The position numbers and the translations under genes are program-made. A DNA stretch of 64,000 nt from Apophysomyces variabilis (Eukaryota > Mucoromycota > Mucoromycetes > Mucorales > Mucoraceae), in the NCBI GenBank assembly GCA_002749535.1, contig MZZL01000407.1:172792-236791 (forward strand), written 5' to 3'. This document shows positions 23,142 through 34,711 of this stretch, piece by piece. Below the pieces are notes generated by a model. The model saw nothing but the letters and a program-made list of their open reading frames with translations, ran no database searches and had not been told where the DNA came from. The first letter of the stretch is position 1; every line of letters starts with the position of its first letter.

Positions 23142-24965
23142 CTAGTTCAATGGTTGAATGAGAACTTCAGCTGGTTTTATAGGCATAGAAACCATTGATG
23201 GGGGTTCAACCGAAGGGAATCCGCTTTCTATCAGGTTAAAATCTAGTGTACGGATAAACATAGCCAGCACGGTCTTCAGCTGAACATAACCAAACTGTTC
23301 GCCGATACATCGATGTCGCCCTAGTTTTGTTTAAAGTTTATAGTTGACTTTCTGTTCGCGTGTTTTTCTTTTTCTCTGTATCTGGAGAAACTTACCATCA
23401 CAAAAAGGTAGGTAGGTGTCTGACTCGATGAAAGTGCGACACATCCGAATACATAATCTTCGCCGAAACTTGCCGTTGCTGCATTGCTTTCGCTTGCAGC
23501 ATGCTTGATGCGCTCCCAGTGACTGGGATCAAACCGGCGAGGCTTATCAAAATACCGAGCATCGATATGGTTGACCATGTTTGCTGCCCCGATATAAGTA
23601 TCTTTGGGAATCACATAGCCTGTAGACGGGTGACTCAGATCCTGCACCACTTTACGCATCAAGTTGCCAAGAGGAGGATGCAGACGAAGCGTCTCGTGAA
23701 TAGGATACCCCAAATGCTTGCATTGCTTAATGATATCCAATGTCAATGGGACGTCTTTTGAGGGTAACAGACGGTGAAGTTCCTCACGAATATGATATCA
23801 AAATAACCAAAGCTAGAAATCAACTATCTTGTAAAAGAACAAAAAGATCACGTCGGCTTTTTTGACGTACATCAGATCGGGTCGTTGAGCCAGTTGAAGT
23901 ATAGCCCAACAACTGGTGGAAGAGCTCGTATGTTGACCTCCAAACAAGAGTGCAACCATCAAATAAGATATGGTGAGCGGGAAGTGGCATTCTGTTTTCA
24001 TATCTTTGTTCCATCAGATGTTGAATCATGTCATTATGTTGCTTGAACGGGAACGAAAAATTAGCCAAGTGGAGCTTTTTATCTTCTATAGCATACCATA
24101 TCATTAGTGGCTCGACGCTTGTGGATCACATCCATAAACAGTTGGCTGAGCTTTCGTTGACCTCGATCCCGGTTCCAGTAGATTGTTAGAGGGAGATAAT
24201 GAAATACTAAGGTGATCGGATGCAAACCTTGGTCAAGATCATGAAATAGCGGGGCTACTTTGGTTTCTATCATAGCTCTAACTTCTTTCCCCATGAGACA
24301 ATGTGATGCCGTCATTAAGATCAATTGGTGTAATCCTGACCTGAGATCCATTTCGCAGGGTCCTTTCGAGAATCGTGCGAGATATTGCCTCGTTTCTTGC
24401 TCGATAAGAGGAAAATACTCTCGAAATTGTTCGGTAATGAGACCAAGCTTGATCATCCTATACATGCAGATATGCAGGTGTAAGTCATTGAGTAAAGAAA
24501 TCGATGTTTTCTCCCTTCATTCCAGGAAAGATTAGGGTAGTGCAGCATTTATCAAAACCTTTCTGTTCCATGAACACCTCATTGGGACAATCAAATACTA
24601 CTTCTTTTCCGAACACAGGCGTGACTATAGACGAGTAGGCTTCAGCGGCAGAGACATAGGCGATAGGGATGTTGAAGACAAACCTGTTTGCTTCGGCTCC
24701 CAGGAAATAAGTAATCTTACGATCGCAGATGACAATCGTAAACACATTTTCATAGACAGCCCAGGCTTTCTCCAACAAACTCACAGGATCTTTTCCAAAG
24801 CTAATGGCGCTACCAAGGTAAGGGATTCAATGAAATACGGTGGGTGGTGTGTTGCGTTTCCTCGGCATGGGCGATAATGATACGAGATGAACTACCCAAG
24901 CAACGCCCAAAGTACACATCAATGCCCAAACAGTGTTACAGCTGCTTGTAGCTCTAAGAATGAAG
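23142..24965 (-). pseudogene. CYP51: CYP51-like (lanosterol 14-alpha-demethylase) P450 pseudogene
   Basis: CYP51 removes the 14-alpha methyl group of lanosterol in ergosterol synthesis. Fragments in the right order match the family: PYLGSAISFGKD, TPVFGKEVVFDCPN, LGLITEQFREYFPLIEQE, the I-helix ALLFGGQHTSSSTS, the ExxR helix HETLRLHPPL, and the haem loop PFCDGRHRCIGE. The copy is broken. A TGA (24827-24829) replaces the Trp codon of the conserved VFHW-IP. A one-base shift near 23990 separates the ENRMPLP part from the YLMVALLFGG part. A TGA lies in frame before the segment upstream of 23760. Another shift near 23445 lies just before the haem loop. The junction after MEQKG does not splice in phase. 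An N-terminal membrane segment (about 24850-24960) is still visible. Family certain; being dead is likely but assumes no sequencing errors. Confidence 0.8.
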
Positions 24966-27692
24966 GTTGCCAATGCCATTTTCCGTCCCCTTTATTGGTG
25001 TTGAAGGTAAATAGAATAAGAAAAAGCCGAGGCGCTGTCATTATTGCAATGGAGCCATTGACCGGATTTATTGTTTCTTTTGTTTCTTATGGTGACACCT
25101 ACACACAGAGAGAGAAACAGTCTACCTTTCCTAAGCGCTGTTGGAACATTGCGATCCGTGTTCTGAGTAAAACAATAGGTCTGCTACAGAGAACGGCCTG
25201 CGCATTGAGATGCCGAAATCAAAGCTTGACAGCACGGAACTGCTGACAGATAGCACTACAGCCGTGTGTTACCCTGGTCTAGCTGCCGAACTTAACCCTA
25301 TCTAAAATCGAACCGATTTCAAACAAAAGAAACAGCATGCTTCACGTGGGGATAAATCAAACCAAGGTATAGCATATGAAGAGAATGGAGAACTAATTTA
25401 TGACAGCAAGGTAAACTTAAGCTCGTTTTAAAACATAGAAGATAATGCACCTATTCGATCCACATAAACACCAGCACGATGCGGGGCTCATCAAAGTTTC
25501 TCATTGGCACATTGAAGCCAAAATAACAGTGATTCTAAAAAAGACGTAGAAGACGATCATTGCTTATCGTTGGAAGAGAAATTAGATTAGCGAGGTCAAT
25601 CAACCACCAGAAACGAAGTGTTGGAGTGCAGTTGAGTCATTCTAGATTGCTTAAAATGAAAAAGAGAGTCGACATTTGTCATAATAACAAGGGAAAGGGC
25701 ATATTATAAACCCCAGCCAAATCATTAGAGAAAAGGAAAGGGGGACAGAAAGGAGAAGATTGGGTGCTATCAAAGAATGTGTTTGCTTCTTGCCAACCTA
25801 GACTTGCGCTTTGTCTCACCATGGTGAGTCATCCCAATTGCCCTTATTCGTATGCAAAAGCGCAATCCTCGGACCTAACCGTAAAATTGATCCTATTTGT
25901 TTTAACCTTAGCTGTGGAACGTTTGGAACCTCGGGCCATCACATACTTCCAATTCAGGACGGCTACGCTTTCCCAAATAGAGAGATCTCAATAAACTTCC
26001 TTTTTCCTTTTTCTTCTCTCATTATCAAGAGAGAGGGTTATTAGATTACCTAAGATCGAAAATGAAAATGAGAGGGATTTTAATGCAAATAAAAGTATAA
26101 GGCTATTATTTTCATTAGGCTAACGAACATGATCTCCAAAAAAAGCACCTGGACTTCGCTTGGACTCGCATTATCGGCAACTCGGCATTAGAATCAAGTC
26201 CAAAAAAATAACAAGTTATCATTGGCCTATTGTTTAGTACAGAGAACTAAGGCTTTTGTTGGTTAGGCTTGTATTGTAAAAGGAAAAGAAAAGAATGATC
26301 GGAAGGTCAATAGTTCAATCATACCCTGTCCAAATCATGGATGGGTTACAGGTGTAGGATGATTTTAGTGCATGTGAAAAGGTCATTCATCTTTATCCTT
26401 TTTCCTTTTATCAGAATGTATGACCACTCGTTTCGAAGGAGCAGGGTTTAAGCGTTTCCTTTCGTTCGATCTATTGACAATTTTATGGGGATCTCACTAA
26501 ACTTAAAAGAGAATCTGCAATTTGGTGATGCTAACTGTATCAAGCACAAAAGAAAAACGTTTAAGGAATAGTACGTTTAGTCTAAAGGGCAAGCATTAGC
26601 CCTTTCGAAGTTCCTTGTTTTCTTTTGATTCAAGTAATGCTTTGCTCCATGCGCAGTAGCAGCTCTTATTCCCTTTTTTTTTGTTTCATCAAAGTTTCGG
26701 TTATCCACTCTTAGACAAGGCTCTAACGTTTTACAATATACTGAGAAATGAAACCATGTGTAAATTTTGGTCTTGGCTATCCAAATCCATCAGAGGCATG
26801 CTATTGTCCAACTGTACTAAGACTTTCTTGTTTTACTCTTCTTTTAGTTTATCAAGTTTTCTGTTTGCCACATCATGTTGATATAGAAACGATCGTTACA
26901 CGATCAAAAAAGTAGTGTTCAATGCCCGCTCATGTATGCGTGAATGAACAAACACATGTTTTTCAGGTTCATCGAGGTCATTTAGTTTTTATATTAGGTA
27001 TTTCTTTTGGAGGACCAATGCAATAGTAAATCATCGGCAGAACTAATTCTTGGCAAAAGAGATGAAGTAAACTACCACTTTTTTCTTGATTAGCTCTAGC
27101 TTCTTTGCATTTTGTCAAAAGGGAATTAGAGTCACTGTACATTTAGTTCCTGAAATAAAGCGATCTTTGTCCTTACTTCTTTCCTTTCCTTACTAACCGA
27201 ACTAGGAGTCTCTTTCCCCCCCCCCTTCTTTCTCTTCGTTTTTTTCTCTGTCAGAGAAAAAATGGGTCCATAAGACTATTCTGTTTTTGATGTTTTTGTT
27301 TCAATGTGAAGTTTGTAATGGAGCTATACAAAAAACGATCGGAAATAAAAATGAAAACTATAAAACATGCATTTCGGCAACTGACTAAAAAAAGAGATCA
27401 TTCCGCACTTCAGGCCAATCAAAACAAACATGCACAAGATCATGCTGTACTACGTAAACAGAAAAAGATCGTTTATATGGTAATTTTATGAAAAAGAGAA
27501 AGGGAAACAAAAAAGCTTAATCTACACAAAAGGAGAGGGAAAATAGAGAGGTGAATTGGGGAATCTCTATGAAACGTAAAAGATCAACTGTAAAAAGATA
27601 GTTCTTTTTTCTTGTTTTCTAAGCTGCTTTTTAAAAAAAGACGAATTGCGGAGAATTGGAGTAATGAAGGGAAATAAATAAGTGATGATGGC
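24966..27692. other. Long gene-poor region before the RGS gene
   Basis: 2.7 kb with no credible coding unit. The first few hundred bases would have been the promoter of the P450 pseudogene. The part near 27300-27690 is A-rich 3' flank of the RGS gene. Short frames at 25764-26044 lack support. Confidence 0.45.
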
Positions 27693-28283
27693 TCAATTCT
27701 TTTTCCATGAAAACCTTCGGGCCGAACTAGGTAGATTGAGTTCTGGCCGAAGAATCCTTTTGACCCGTTTGAATACTCTTGCAAATCTGTCTGGATTTGA
27801 ATCGATTGAGGAACAAGAAAATGATCGTTTAGAAGAAAGGGAACGACGGATAACGGAGGATGCAGAACACGAAGAAGAGGTAGAATGGGAGGACGACGTA
27901 GATGATGTGAAAGTGGTGGGGGAGGCCATTGAGGTGGCGTGCAAGAGCCAAGGGATAAATGAGTTTGCCCGCATTAGCTCCAAAACATAGCTGGCTGCAT
28001 GGTCAAAGATCTTGGGATGGTATTGTCCTTGTTCGAATTGATTCAGGATAGCTTGACGCATGTCGCAAGGAATATTGATTTCTTGTGGAGCATTACGAAC
28101 AATAAAACTGGTGATGATCTTGTCACAGGCTGCTTCTGAAGGCTGTTGATATTGTTGTACTGTGAGCCAAAACGAAAGGTTTTCTATACAATAGGTTTGT
28201 TGGAGATAGGTGGCAAATTCCTGAAATCGATCGCCATGGACATCGCATAGAATGGTCTCCAGGGTAGGTAATTCTATAGACAT
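27693..28283 (-). CDS. Small RGS-domain protein
   Basis: Regulator of G-protein signalling: such domains speed GTP hydrolysis by G-alpha subunits and so switch the signal off. Single exon, 196 residues. The RGS domain fills about residues 8-118, with the hallmark FQEFATYLQQ, ENLSFWLTVQQY, and the later FDHAASYVLELMRANSFIPW that forms the last helices. The remaining 75 residues are a Ser/Thr-rich linker and a basic tail (VFKRVKRILRPEL). No membrane segment or DEP domain is present, so it is a short form unlike FlbA/Sst2. The ATG at 28283 is the first in frame and directly precedes the domain. The next gene downstream on the same strand side is a cyclic-nucleotide phosphodiesterase, another signal-damping enzyme. 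Confidence 0.87.
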   Translation of the reverse strand: MSIELPTLETILCDVHGDRFQEFATYLQQTYCIENLSFWLTVQQYQQPSEAACDKIITSFIVRNAPQEINIPCDMRQAILNQFEQGQYHPKIFDHAASYVLELMRANSFIPWLLHATSMASPTTFTSSTSSSHSTSSSCSASSVIRRSLSSKRSFSCSSIDSNPDRFARVFKRVKRILRPELNLPSSARRFSWKKN

Positions 28284-28960
28284 CTAAATGCAACAGTTGA
28301 TCTAGGAGAAAAAAAAAGGTAAAAAAGAAAAGAAAAGAATGCAAAAAGAAATTAGGAGTGAACGTAAAAAAAATTAGGAAAAAGAAGCGACCTTAAACTT
28401 CTCATTCTAACGTACATCAAAGCAAAACTTTTCACACGGCGGAAATGTAAAAAAGTTGGTATGGCTTGAGGGGGCGCCATGTGCCTTTTTAGACGTTGCA
28501 CAAGAAAGTCTTTGAAATCCTGCATCCCAAAAACAAGTTTAGCTATGTTTGCGGATATAAGAAACGTGGGTCGTCCTTGACTGTTATACTGAATTTGGTC
28601 AAAAGGAAAAAAAGTAGATCCGGTTTCTGAGTTTTCTTGACAAAAAGAAAGGAGGTCCGGAATCTGTCTGTTTCTTGGTCAGCGCAAGACTAACTATTCC
28701 TTTTTGCGGCTTTTTATTCTAAACATTCAAAAGAAAGGTAAGGAGAAAGAGAGGGGAAAAGGGAAGCAAATGATATAATACAAAATGGAAAAAGATAAAT
28801 TCTATGACTGCAAAGTGACAAAAAAGAAGTAGTAAAAAGTATATATAGAAGAAACAGAATGGAATGTATGTATATCAAAAGAAATCTATAATGATGCTAT
28901 GCGGAAAGTAAAAATTTAACAGCAGAAAGGGAAAAAGAGAGAGAGAAAAAAAAAAGAATG
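28284..28960. other. Spacer between RGS and PDE genes
   Basis: RGS upstream region and PDE 3' flank; very A/G-rich on the plus strand, with many AAAGAAA runs. Nothing coding seen. Confidence 0.5.
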
Positions 28961-30538
28961 TCAGTGGTGAGGATGAACCATAGAAACAGCATCGAATGAT
29001 CCAAGAACAATGGGATACGGTTGTTCACTTTTTCGTCGTCCAAATGCGGGATCGACGGTTACGTCAGGCGGAGTTGCCAGCACCGGCATGGCTGCGGGAT
29101 GACTTGCACTTCGATAACCCATCAAGCGCCTTTTATCAGGGATCATGACCATACCAGGAGGAATACTGATTCTTCGACTTGTTGGATTGGGAGCGGGCCG
29201 AGGTGGGAGTATTATAGTTGGTAGATACCTCTCGTATGCAGGAGGCGGCGGTGTGAGGGCCATGTCTGCAGGACACTTTTTCAACTGTTGCCATTCATTG
29301 CGGTTTTCGGCCAGTGTATCTAGAAAGGAGCGTACTGGGGGTAAAAGGGCGGCGAGTGCTTCAAAATACGGTTTAACCAGAAAGTCACCGAATTTCAGAC
29401 TGATCGTCGGCTGATCGGTTTCATCTTGGTCCATGCCGGGTGATACAGGCAGACCCGCGCTTTTTTCAGCGTCGCCTTGGCGAAAGAATTCCTGGACAAT
29501 CAAGTCCGACCATTGTTTGGAAATCGGCCAAGGACGGACGGTGTTACTGATATCCGCTGCGTGAAGTAAAATTCGACACAAACTGTGACGGTCCTGCTGA
29601 TCTAATAATAGTTCGTTCATTGTTTCTTCTTCAGCAAACCCGTCATGGGTACTTGTAGGCGTTGGAGAAAATGGCTCCGAGAAGACGAGACTCTCAGTGT
29701 CGCTTCCACTGTCAAGCCATGTACAATCGGCTAAAGTTGATTCAAGAGAACCAACCATTTCTTGCAGTTCGCAGTGATAAATCATATCGGTCGACAGGAT
29801 GAAGCTCTCAAGTGTGCCTGTAATTTCGCGCTCATTGACGTTTTTGAGGAGTCTGTGTTTTTGCAGGAGATCACGGGTAATATCCACGGAGTAAGATTCA
29901 AGCACAGATGTGTTGTTGTAACGTAACGCCAAAGCGGTCTTGAAATGGACTTGATACAGATTATTATATCCCGGCTGCAGATCATCAAACACACAAACAA
30001 ACAAAAACAAACTTGCGTGTGAGCGATTTTGCATGCACACTATTTGGCGAACTCCTTTTTCTCTCTTTTTTCCTCATTTCACTTACATGGCCAACATCAT
30101 GACACAGGGCAGCCAAAAGAAGCGTTGCCACATCCAAATCTGATAGGTATCGCATGGCCCCCATTTCATAAAGTAGGTAGTACAACATGGTCACAATATC
30201 GGCTGCGTGATAAAACGAGTGATAGGGTGCATCCAAATAGGCAGCATCCACGTCAATAAGAAAATCAAGGACCTGTGACGGGGTTGTACGTAGTGTATCG
30301 TAGACGTTGAGGTCGGCAAACAACCCCAAAAGATGACCATAAACGTCCGTGCGACTGAGATCCAATACGTTGAGCTCGGGGCTAATACGCCGTCCTTTAT
30401 TGTCCAACCATCGTACAAGTTGCTGTACCAAAAAGAGCAATGAGTACAATGGGGACGCAACTTTAAAAGTCGAAATCTTACTCGTTCAATAGTAAATAAG
30501 TCTTGGACGCTGAGTGAGTTGTGCTTTAGAATTAGCAT
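28961..30538 (-). CDS. 3',5'-cyclic-nucleotide phosphodiesterase, class I
   Basis: Hydrolyses cAMP (possibly cGMP) to the 5' nucleotide, ending protein kinase A signalling. Three exons: 30538-30482, 30422-30087 and 29974-28961; in phase, 468 residues. The metal-binding HD signature of class I enzymes is clear: YHSFYHAAD at about residues 86-94, then LLAALCHDVGH|PGYNN (about 121-136) with the second intron between H and P. ILLHAADISN and the later EFFRQGD complete the catalytic core. A Ser/Asp-rich insert (about residues 205-245) interrupts the core. The C-terminal ~120 residues are Pro-rich and probably disordered. The ATG at 30538 is the first in frame. A tandem 12-bp repeat lies upstream. 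Substrate preference is not evident. Confidence 0.9.
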
Positions 30539-32155
30539 ATGGCGTAGGGGCGAAATGACCAAGTTTGCAACTGAGCGAAGTAGAAGTAAGAAGGGTAGAA
30601 AACAACGAGAAAGAATAAAAGAAAGAAAGAGGGAGTCTTTAGGCCGTTGGCTTTATCCGCAATATGCTTTGTTATAAGGACTGAATGGTGTATACGTAAA
30701 GAGTGAAGAAAGAAAAAGAACAAAAAGAGAGAAAACCGAAAAGCTGAGGTGAAACTCACCCCTCGGGGACCGGTTTTGGGACCGGTTTTATTACCAATGT
30801 GACGTCGATGACATTGACCAAACAGTCAAAAACATAAGCCTGCTTCGTAACTTTCAGCTTTGACATAAGTCTATGCTACAATCCAAGAGTGGTGGCAAAA
30901 AGTATTTAATAATATACAAGTTGATCCAATTTAATTGTAATCGAGGCAGTTTAGGAGAAACCAGCGGAGCTATCCAGCTAAAGCGGCCATGCAAGTCCAC
31001 TAAACAGAAATACTAAAAAAGTCAATAAGCATCAAGCCAAAACTGACCATAAATGTCTGTACATTGCAAACTTTGTTTTCCGCTATTGATGATCGGCTCA
31101 ATTATAACAAACCAAATTCTTATTCATAACGCTATTTTGGCAATTGGATGCGGCTATTACACTAATAGTAGGCGGGAATCTTAACGAAACGCTTACCGCA
31201 GTCAAATTTTTGATCTAGGACGATTCTTTTCTATTAAATGTGGGAATACATTGACAAGCCAAATGAGCTGATACTCACACATCCAACCGGTGATTGTGAG
31301 TTCTGCGTGCCCATATTGCAATCGATTGATCCTCCATTACAAAGGCCTATTTGGCACTAACACAGCTCCCGACATATATCGACAAGGAAAATAAAAATTT
31401 GAAGAGTAGGAAAGCTAATTGTTTGCAGGATGCAAAACTTTTTTATCGGCAATTGCTCTTGAATTGATCAATGCACCTATCTTTTTGTCCCACTTGCCTA
31501 AACCGGATTATATCTTGAATTAAATACAAAACTAACGAAGATACTGACCTTACATTTCGTCCACTGAGAAAAAAAATTACCTGGTTGGAATAGGAGGATA
31601 AAGCGTATTTTTTCTAATCTCAGTATAGCAGTTCGTCATAATATAACAGCAAGCGTTTCCATGAGGCTGAATAAAGGGAAAGAGAAGAAGAATACCGGAA
31701 TCGTACTCAATTAATCTCGAGATTTTATCAGACCGAGAAAAAGCTTTTACAAAATATGCTCAGTACAAATTGAACAGAATCACATATTACTTTGGTAGTG
31801 CTGAAGTAGGGGTGAAAGGAGAATGACTTTATGCTAAGCTTTCGTCTTTGACCAATACATATTTCAAGCTCCGTTCACCTTAGGTTCTTATTTGCATTCG
31901 ACGTATAACCCGTTTAAAATGCATTATCTGCACAGTTACAACAGTCAATGGCTGCGTCCGTTTGTACTCTCGTGAAAAGCGAGCTTACGTACCATACAAA
32001 AACGCAGTGCATGTAACGGTGCGAATAAAAATAATGTTGGACCAGCCGTTCGTCAACGTCAGCCACCGAAAAGCAATTCAAACGCCGAGCTTTGTTTTTT
32101 TTCGCGTTTTAAAAATCGTTAGCAAGTCCTTCCTCTGTCCCTTGACTCTGACACC
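30539..32155. other. Divergent promoter region, PDE / eIF3e
   Basis: 1.6 kb between two genes transcribed away from each other, so it holds both promoters. The PDE side contains a 12-bp tandem repeat. The rest is AT-rich with no open frame of note. No TATA box can be assigned with confidence. Confidence 0.5.
30766..30789. repeat. Tandem 12-bp repeat GGGACCGGTTTT x2
   Basis: Two exact, adjacent copies of GGGACCGGTTTT, each containing the palindrome ACCGGT, about 230 bases upstream of the PDE start codon. It could be a paired binding site for a dimeric regulator; that is inference. Confidence 0.6.
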
Positions 32156-33886
32156 ATGGCCGCTAAATATGACTTGACCCAGCGGATGATCCCATTTCTG
32201 GACCGCCATCTTGTCTTTCCCCTTCTAGAATTCTTGGAATTGAAAAAGGTGCTTTTGGAGAGATTATATGAGAGAAAAGAAACTTATCGTGATGCATCAA
32301 TAGGTGTACGCAGCTGACGATTTGCTTAAGGCAAAGTATGATCTACTTTGCGATACAAACATGGTCGACTTTGTTGTGGATTTATACAAAAACATTCATC
32401 ATATCGACGAGACACCAAAAGGTACAGCTCAGTTTTACCTTTACCATTACGGAAAGCCCTGATCAACTTGTACTACTCTGTAGAATTCGCTGGAAAGAGA
32501 GAAAAGGTGCTTTCACAGCTGGAAGAGCTTCAGGCTGAAGCCCAGAAGGTCATGGAAGTCCTTGAAAAGCCTGAAGTGATTGCGGCTTTGCGTCATGACA
32601 AGGCACAGAACTTGCAGTACCTGAAGGAGAACCATAACGTAATGTGATCAAACGGAATTTCGAATTTTGACTGGGAAGCAGAAACCAACAATTGTTATTT
32701 CAATTTAGATTACAGAAGAGAGAATCCGAATCCTGTATCAGTTTGGTCAGTTCCAATTCAACTGTGGTGATTATGGAGGTGCTGCTGATATGTTATATCA
32801 CTTCCGCGTGTTGGTAATGCAATGAGGGATACAAAACGGGAATAATCTCAAGGTTATTAAACGTCTTTTGAATTTCTAGTCACCCGACACCGAAGCCGGT
32901 CTTTCTGCGTTGTGGGGAAAGTTGGCAGCTGAAATCTTGACTGGTAACTGGGAAGTTGCCTTGGAAGAAATGCAAAAGCTGAGAGAGGCTATTGATCAAA
33001 AGGTAGTGATAAAACAAAAGGAGCATTTAAGACGGGCGAAGAGTTTAACATGAGATTTCTAGAACTTTGCATCACCACTTCATCAGCTTCAGCAACGCAC
33101 TTGGCTTATTCACTGGTCTTTGTTCGTCTTTTTCAACCATCCTAAAGGTCGTGACGGCATTGTCGATATGTTCTTCGCCCCACAGTACATCAACACTATT
33201 CAGACCTCCTGTCCCTGGATTTTGCGTTACTTGGCAACAGCCGTCGTTACCAATAAGCGTAGAAAGAGTCAAATGAAGGAGTTGGTGAAGATTATCGAAC
33301 AAGAGTCATATGAGCACCGAGATCCCGTTACCGAATTTATCGAAGCTCTTTACGTTCACTTTGACTTTGAAGGCGCACAAAAGAAATTGAAGGAATGTGA
33401 GGAAGTACTGAGCAATGACTTCTTCCTCGTCGCTACTCAGGAGGATTTCATGGAAAATGCTAGACAATTTATTTCGGAGACTTACTGCCGAATCCATCAA
33501 AAGATCAATATCAAGTAGGTGTCATAGACCTATGACAAGACAATTTTGTTTATTGATTGGTTTTGATAGGGACATGTCGCAGACATTGAACTTGAACCAG
33601 GAAGAAGGCGAGAAATGGATCGTCAACTTGATCAGAGATACACGCGTGGACGCCAAGATTGACTTTGAAGAGGTAAGCATTGATTAAAGCGTAAGAGGAG
33701 ACACACCGGGATTAATACGATGCGTTCTAGAATACGGTTATCATGAACACACCAATTACCTCAGTATATCAGCAGATTATCGAACGTACCAAGGGTTCAT
33801 CCTTCCGGTCGCAGGTTCTTGCATCAGCCATCCGAAGACGCGAGGCAGCACCTAGTGCACAAGCTACTGCTGATGTCGCTGTTTAA
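32156..33886 (+). CDS. EIF3E: Translation initiation factor eIF3 subunit e (Int-6)
   Basis: Subunit e of eIF3, which binds the 40S subunit during translation initiation. Eight exons: 32156-32248, 32304-32421, 32457-32638, 32709-32813, 32880-33002, 33063-33514, 33570-33672 and 33731-33886; in phase, 443 residues. The N-terminus has the family start [20 protein letters not shown] and [33 protein letters not shown] and the C-terminal PCI/winged-helix region ([16 protein letters not shown], and [19 protein letters not shown]) follow in the expected order and length. The ATG sits in a good context (ACACCATGG). The second intron is only 35 bases long, extremely short but demanded by the frame. Identity is near certain. 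Confidence 0.95.
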
Positions 33887-34711
33887 TCTCTCACCTTTCA
33901 TTAAAAATAAGACCAAAATCCGCTAGTAAAAGAAAAGGAAATCATTGCTTTCACACAAAGGTCAATCGCTTTGTTTTAGTATTAGAAGGACCCGGACGAC
34001 AAAGCTTGCATTTGTCCAACGATCGGAATGTAATATACGTAAATGGAAAGTATAAGTTCGTTTGAATCGATATGTTTCCGACTCATGCAACGACAAAACG
34101 TTTGGATGATACATAAGCATTGTATGCCAACGCACTGCTCCGTTCCTTATATGAACGTTTTCTCCAGACGTTTTCCTTTGCTAACGGGATGTCAAGCTAC
34201 TGCTTTCTGAATATAAGTTATCTGAAGCCTTTTGGATGACACAGATTCAAGCGATTATCCGAACCAGCAAAGGCATTGATTACCTTTTTCCTTCTTACCT
34301 TTCTAAAAAAAAAAAAAAAAAAGCTATTCATATACGTTATGAAAGATACACGAGTCTTTCGGTCAAATAAAGAAGAGAAGGATAAAGAGTAAAAGTAATA
34401 TGACATTCAATGTTTGTGCAGCAACTTTTGTTTTTGCGATATCCTTCTGTAGCTTTTTGCTCGACTGTGGCAGTCTGCTTTCTGCGACCGACATCCACTA
34501 TGACCGCACAAGACGGACAAAATCACTTCATACCCAGCAAAGCGTAAATCTTTATCCCCAGTACAAAGTCACATACCAAAGTGTGTAAAGGCACACAAGA
34601 CATATGGCTCGGAGTCTATATGTGAGTTTGCGTGTCTGTGTTGCGTATTGCGTTTTTTTTCTTTTTTCTTTTTATTTCTCCCTTTTTCTTATAATTGCAA
34701 CCAGGCAATCC
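33887..34711. other. eIF3e 3' flank and RXT2-like promoter/leader
   Basis: Contains a T-rich 3' region, an 18-base A run near 34305 and the leader of the RXT2-like gene. A probable leader intron runs from GTGAGT (34621) to CAACCAG (34703). The ATG at 34604, on the other side of it, would be out of frame with the protein. Confidence 0.5.

Noticed and set aside
27682..27990. Plus-strand open frame of 102 codons
   Set aside because: It is the exact antisense of the RGS gene and is explained by it.
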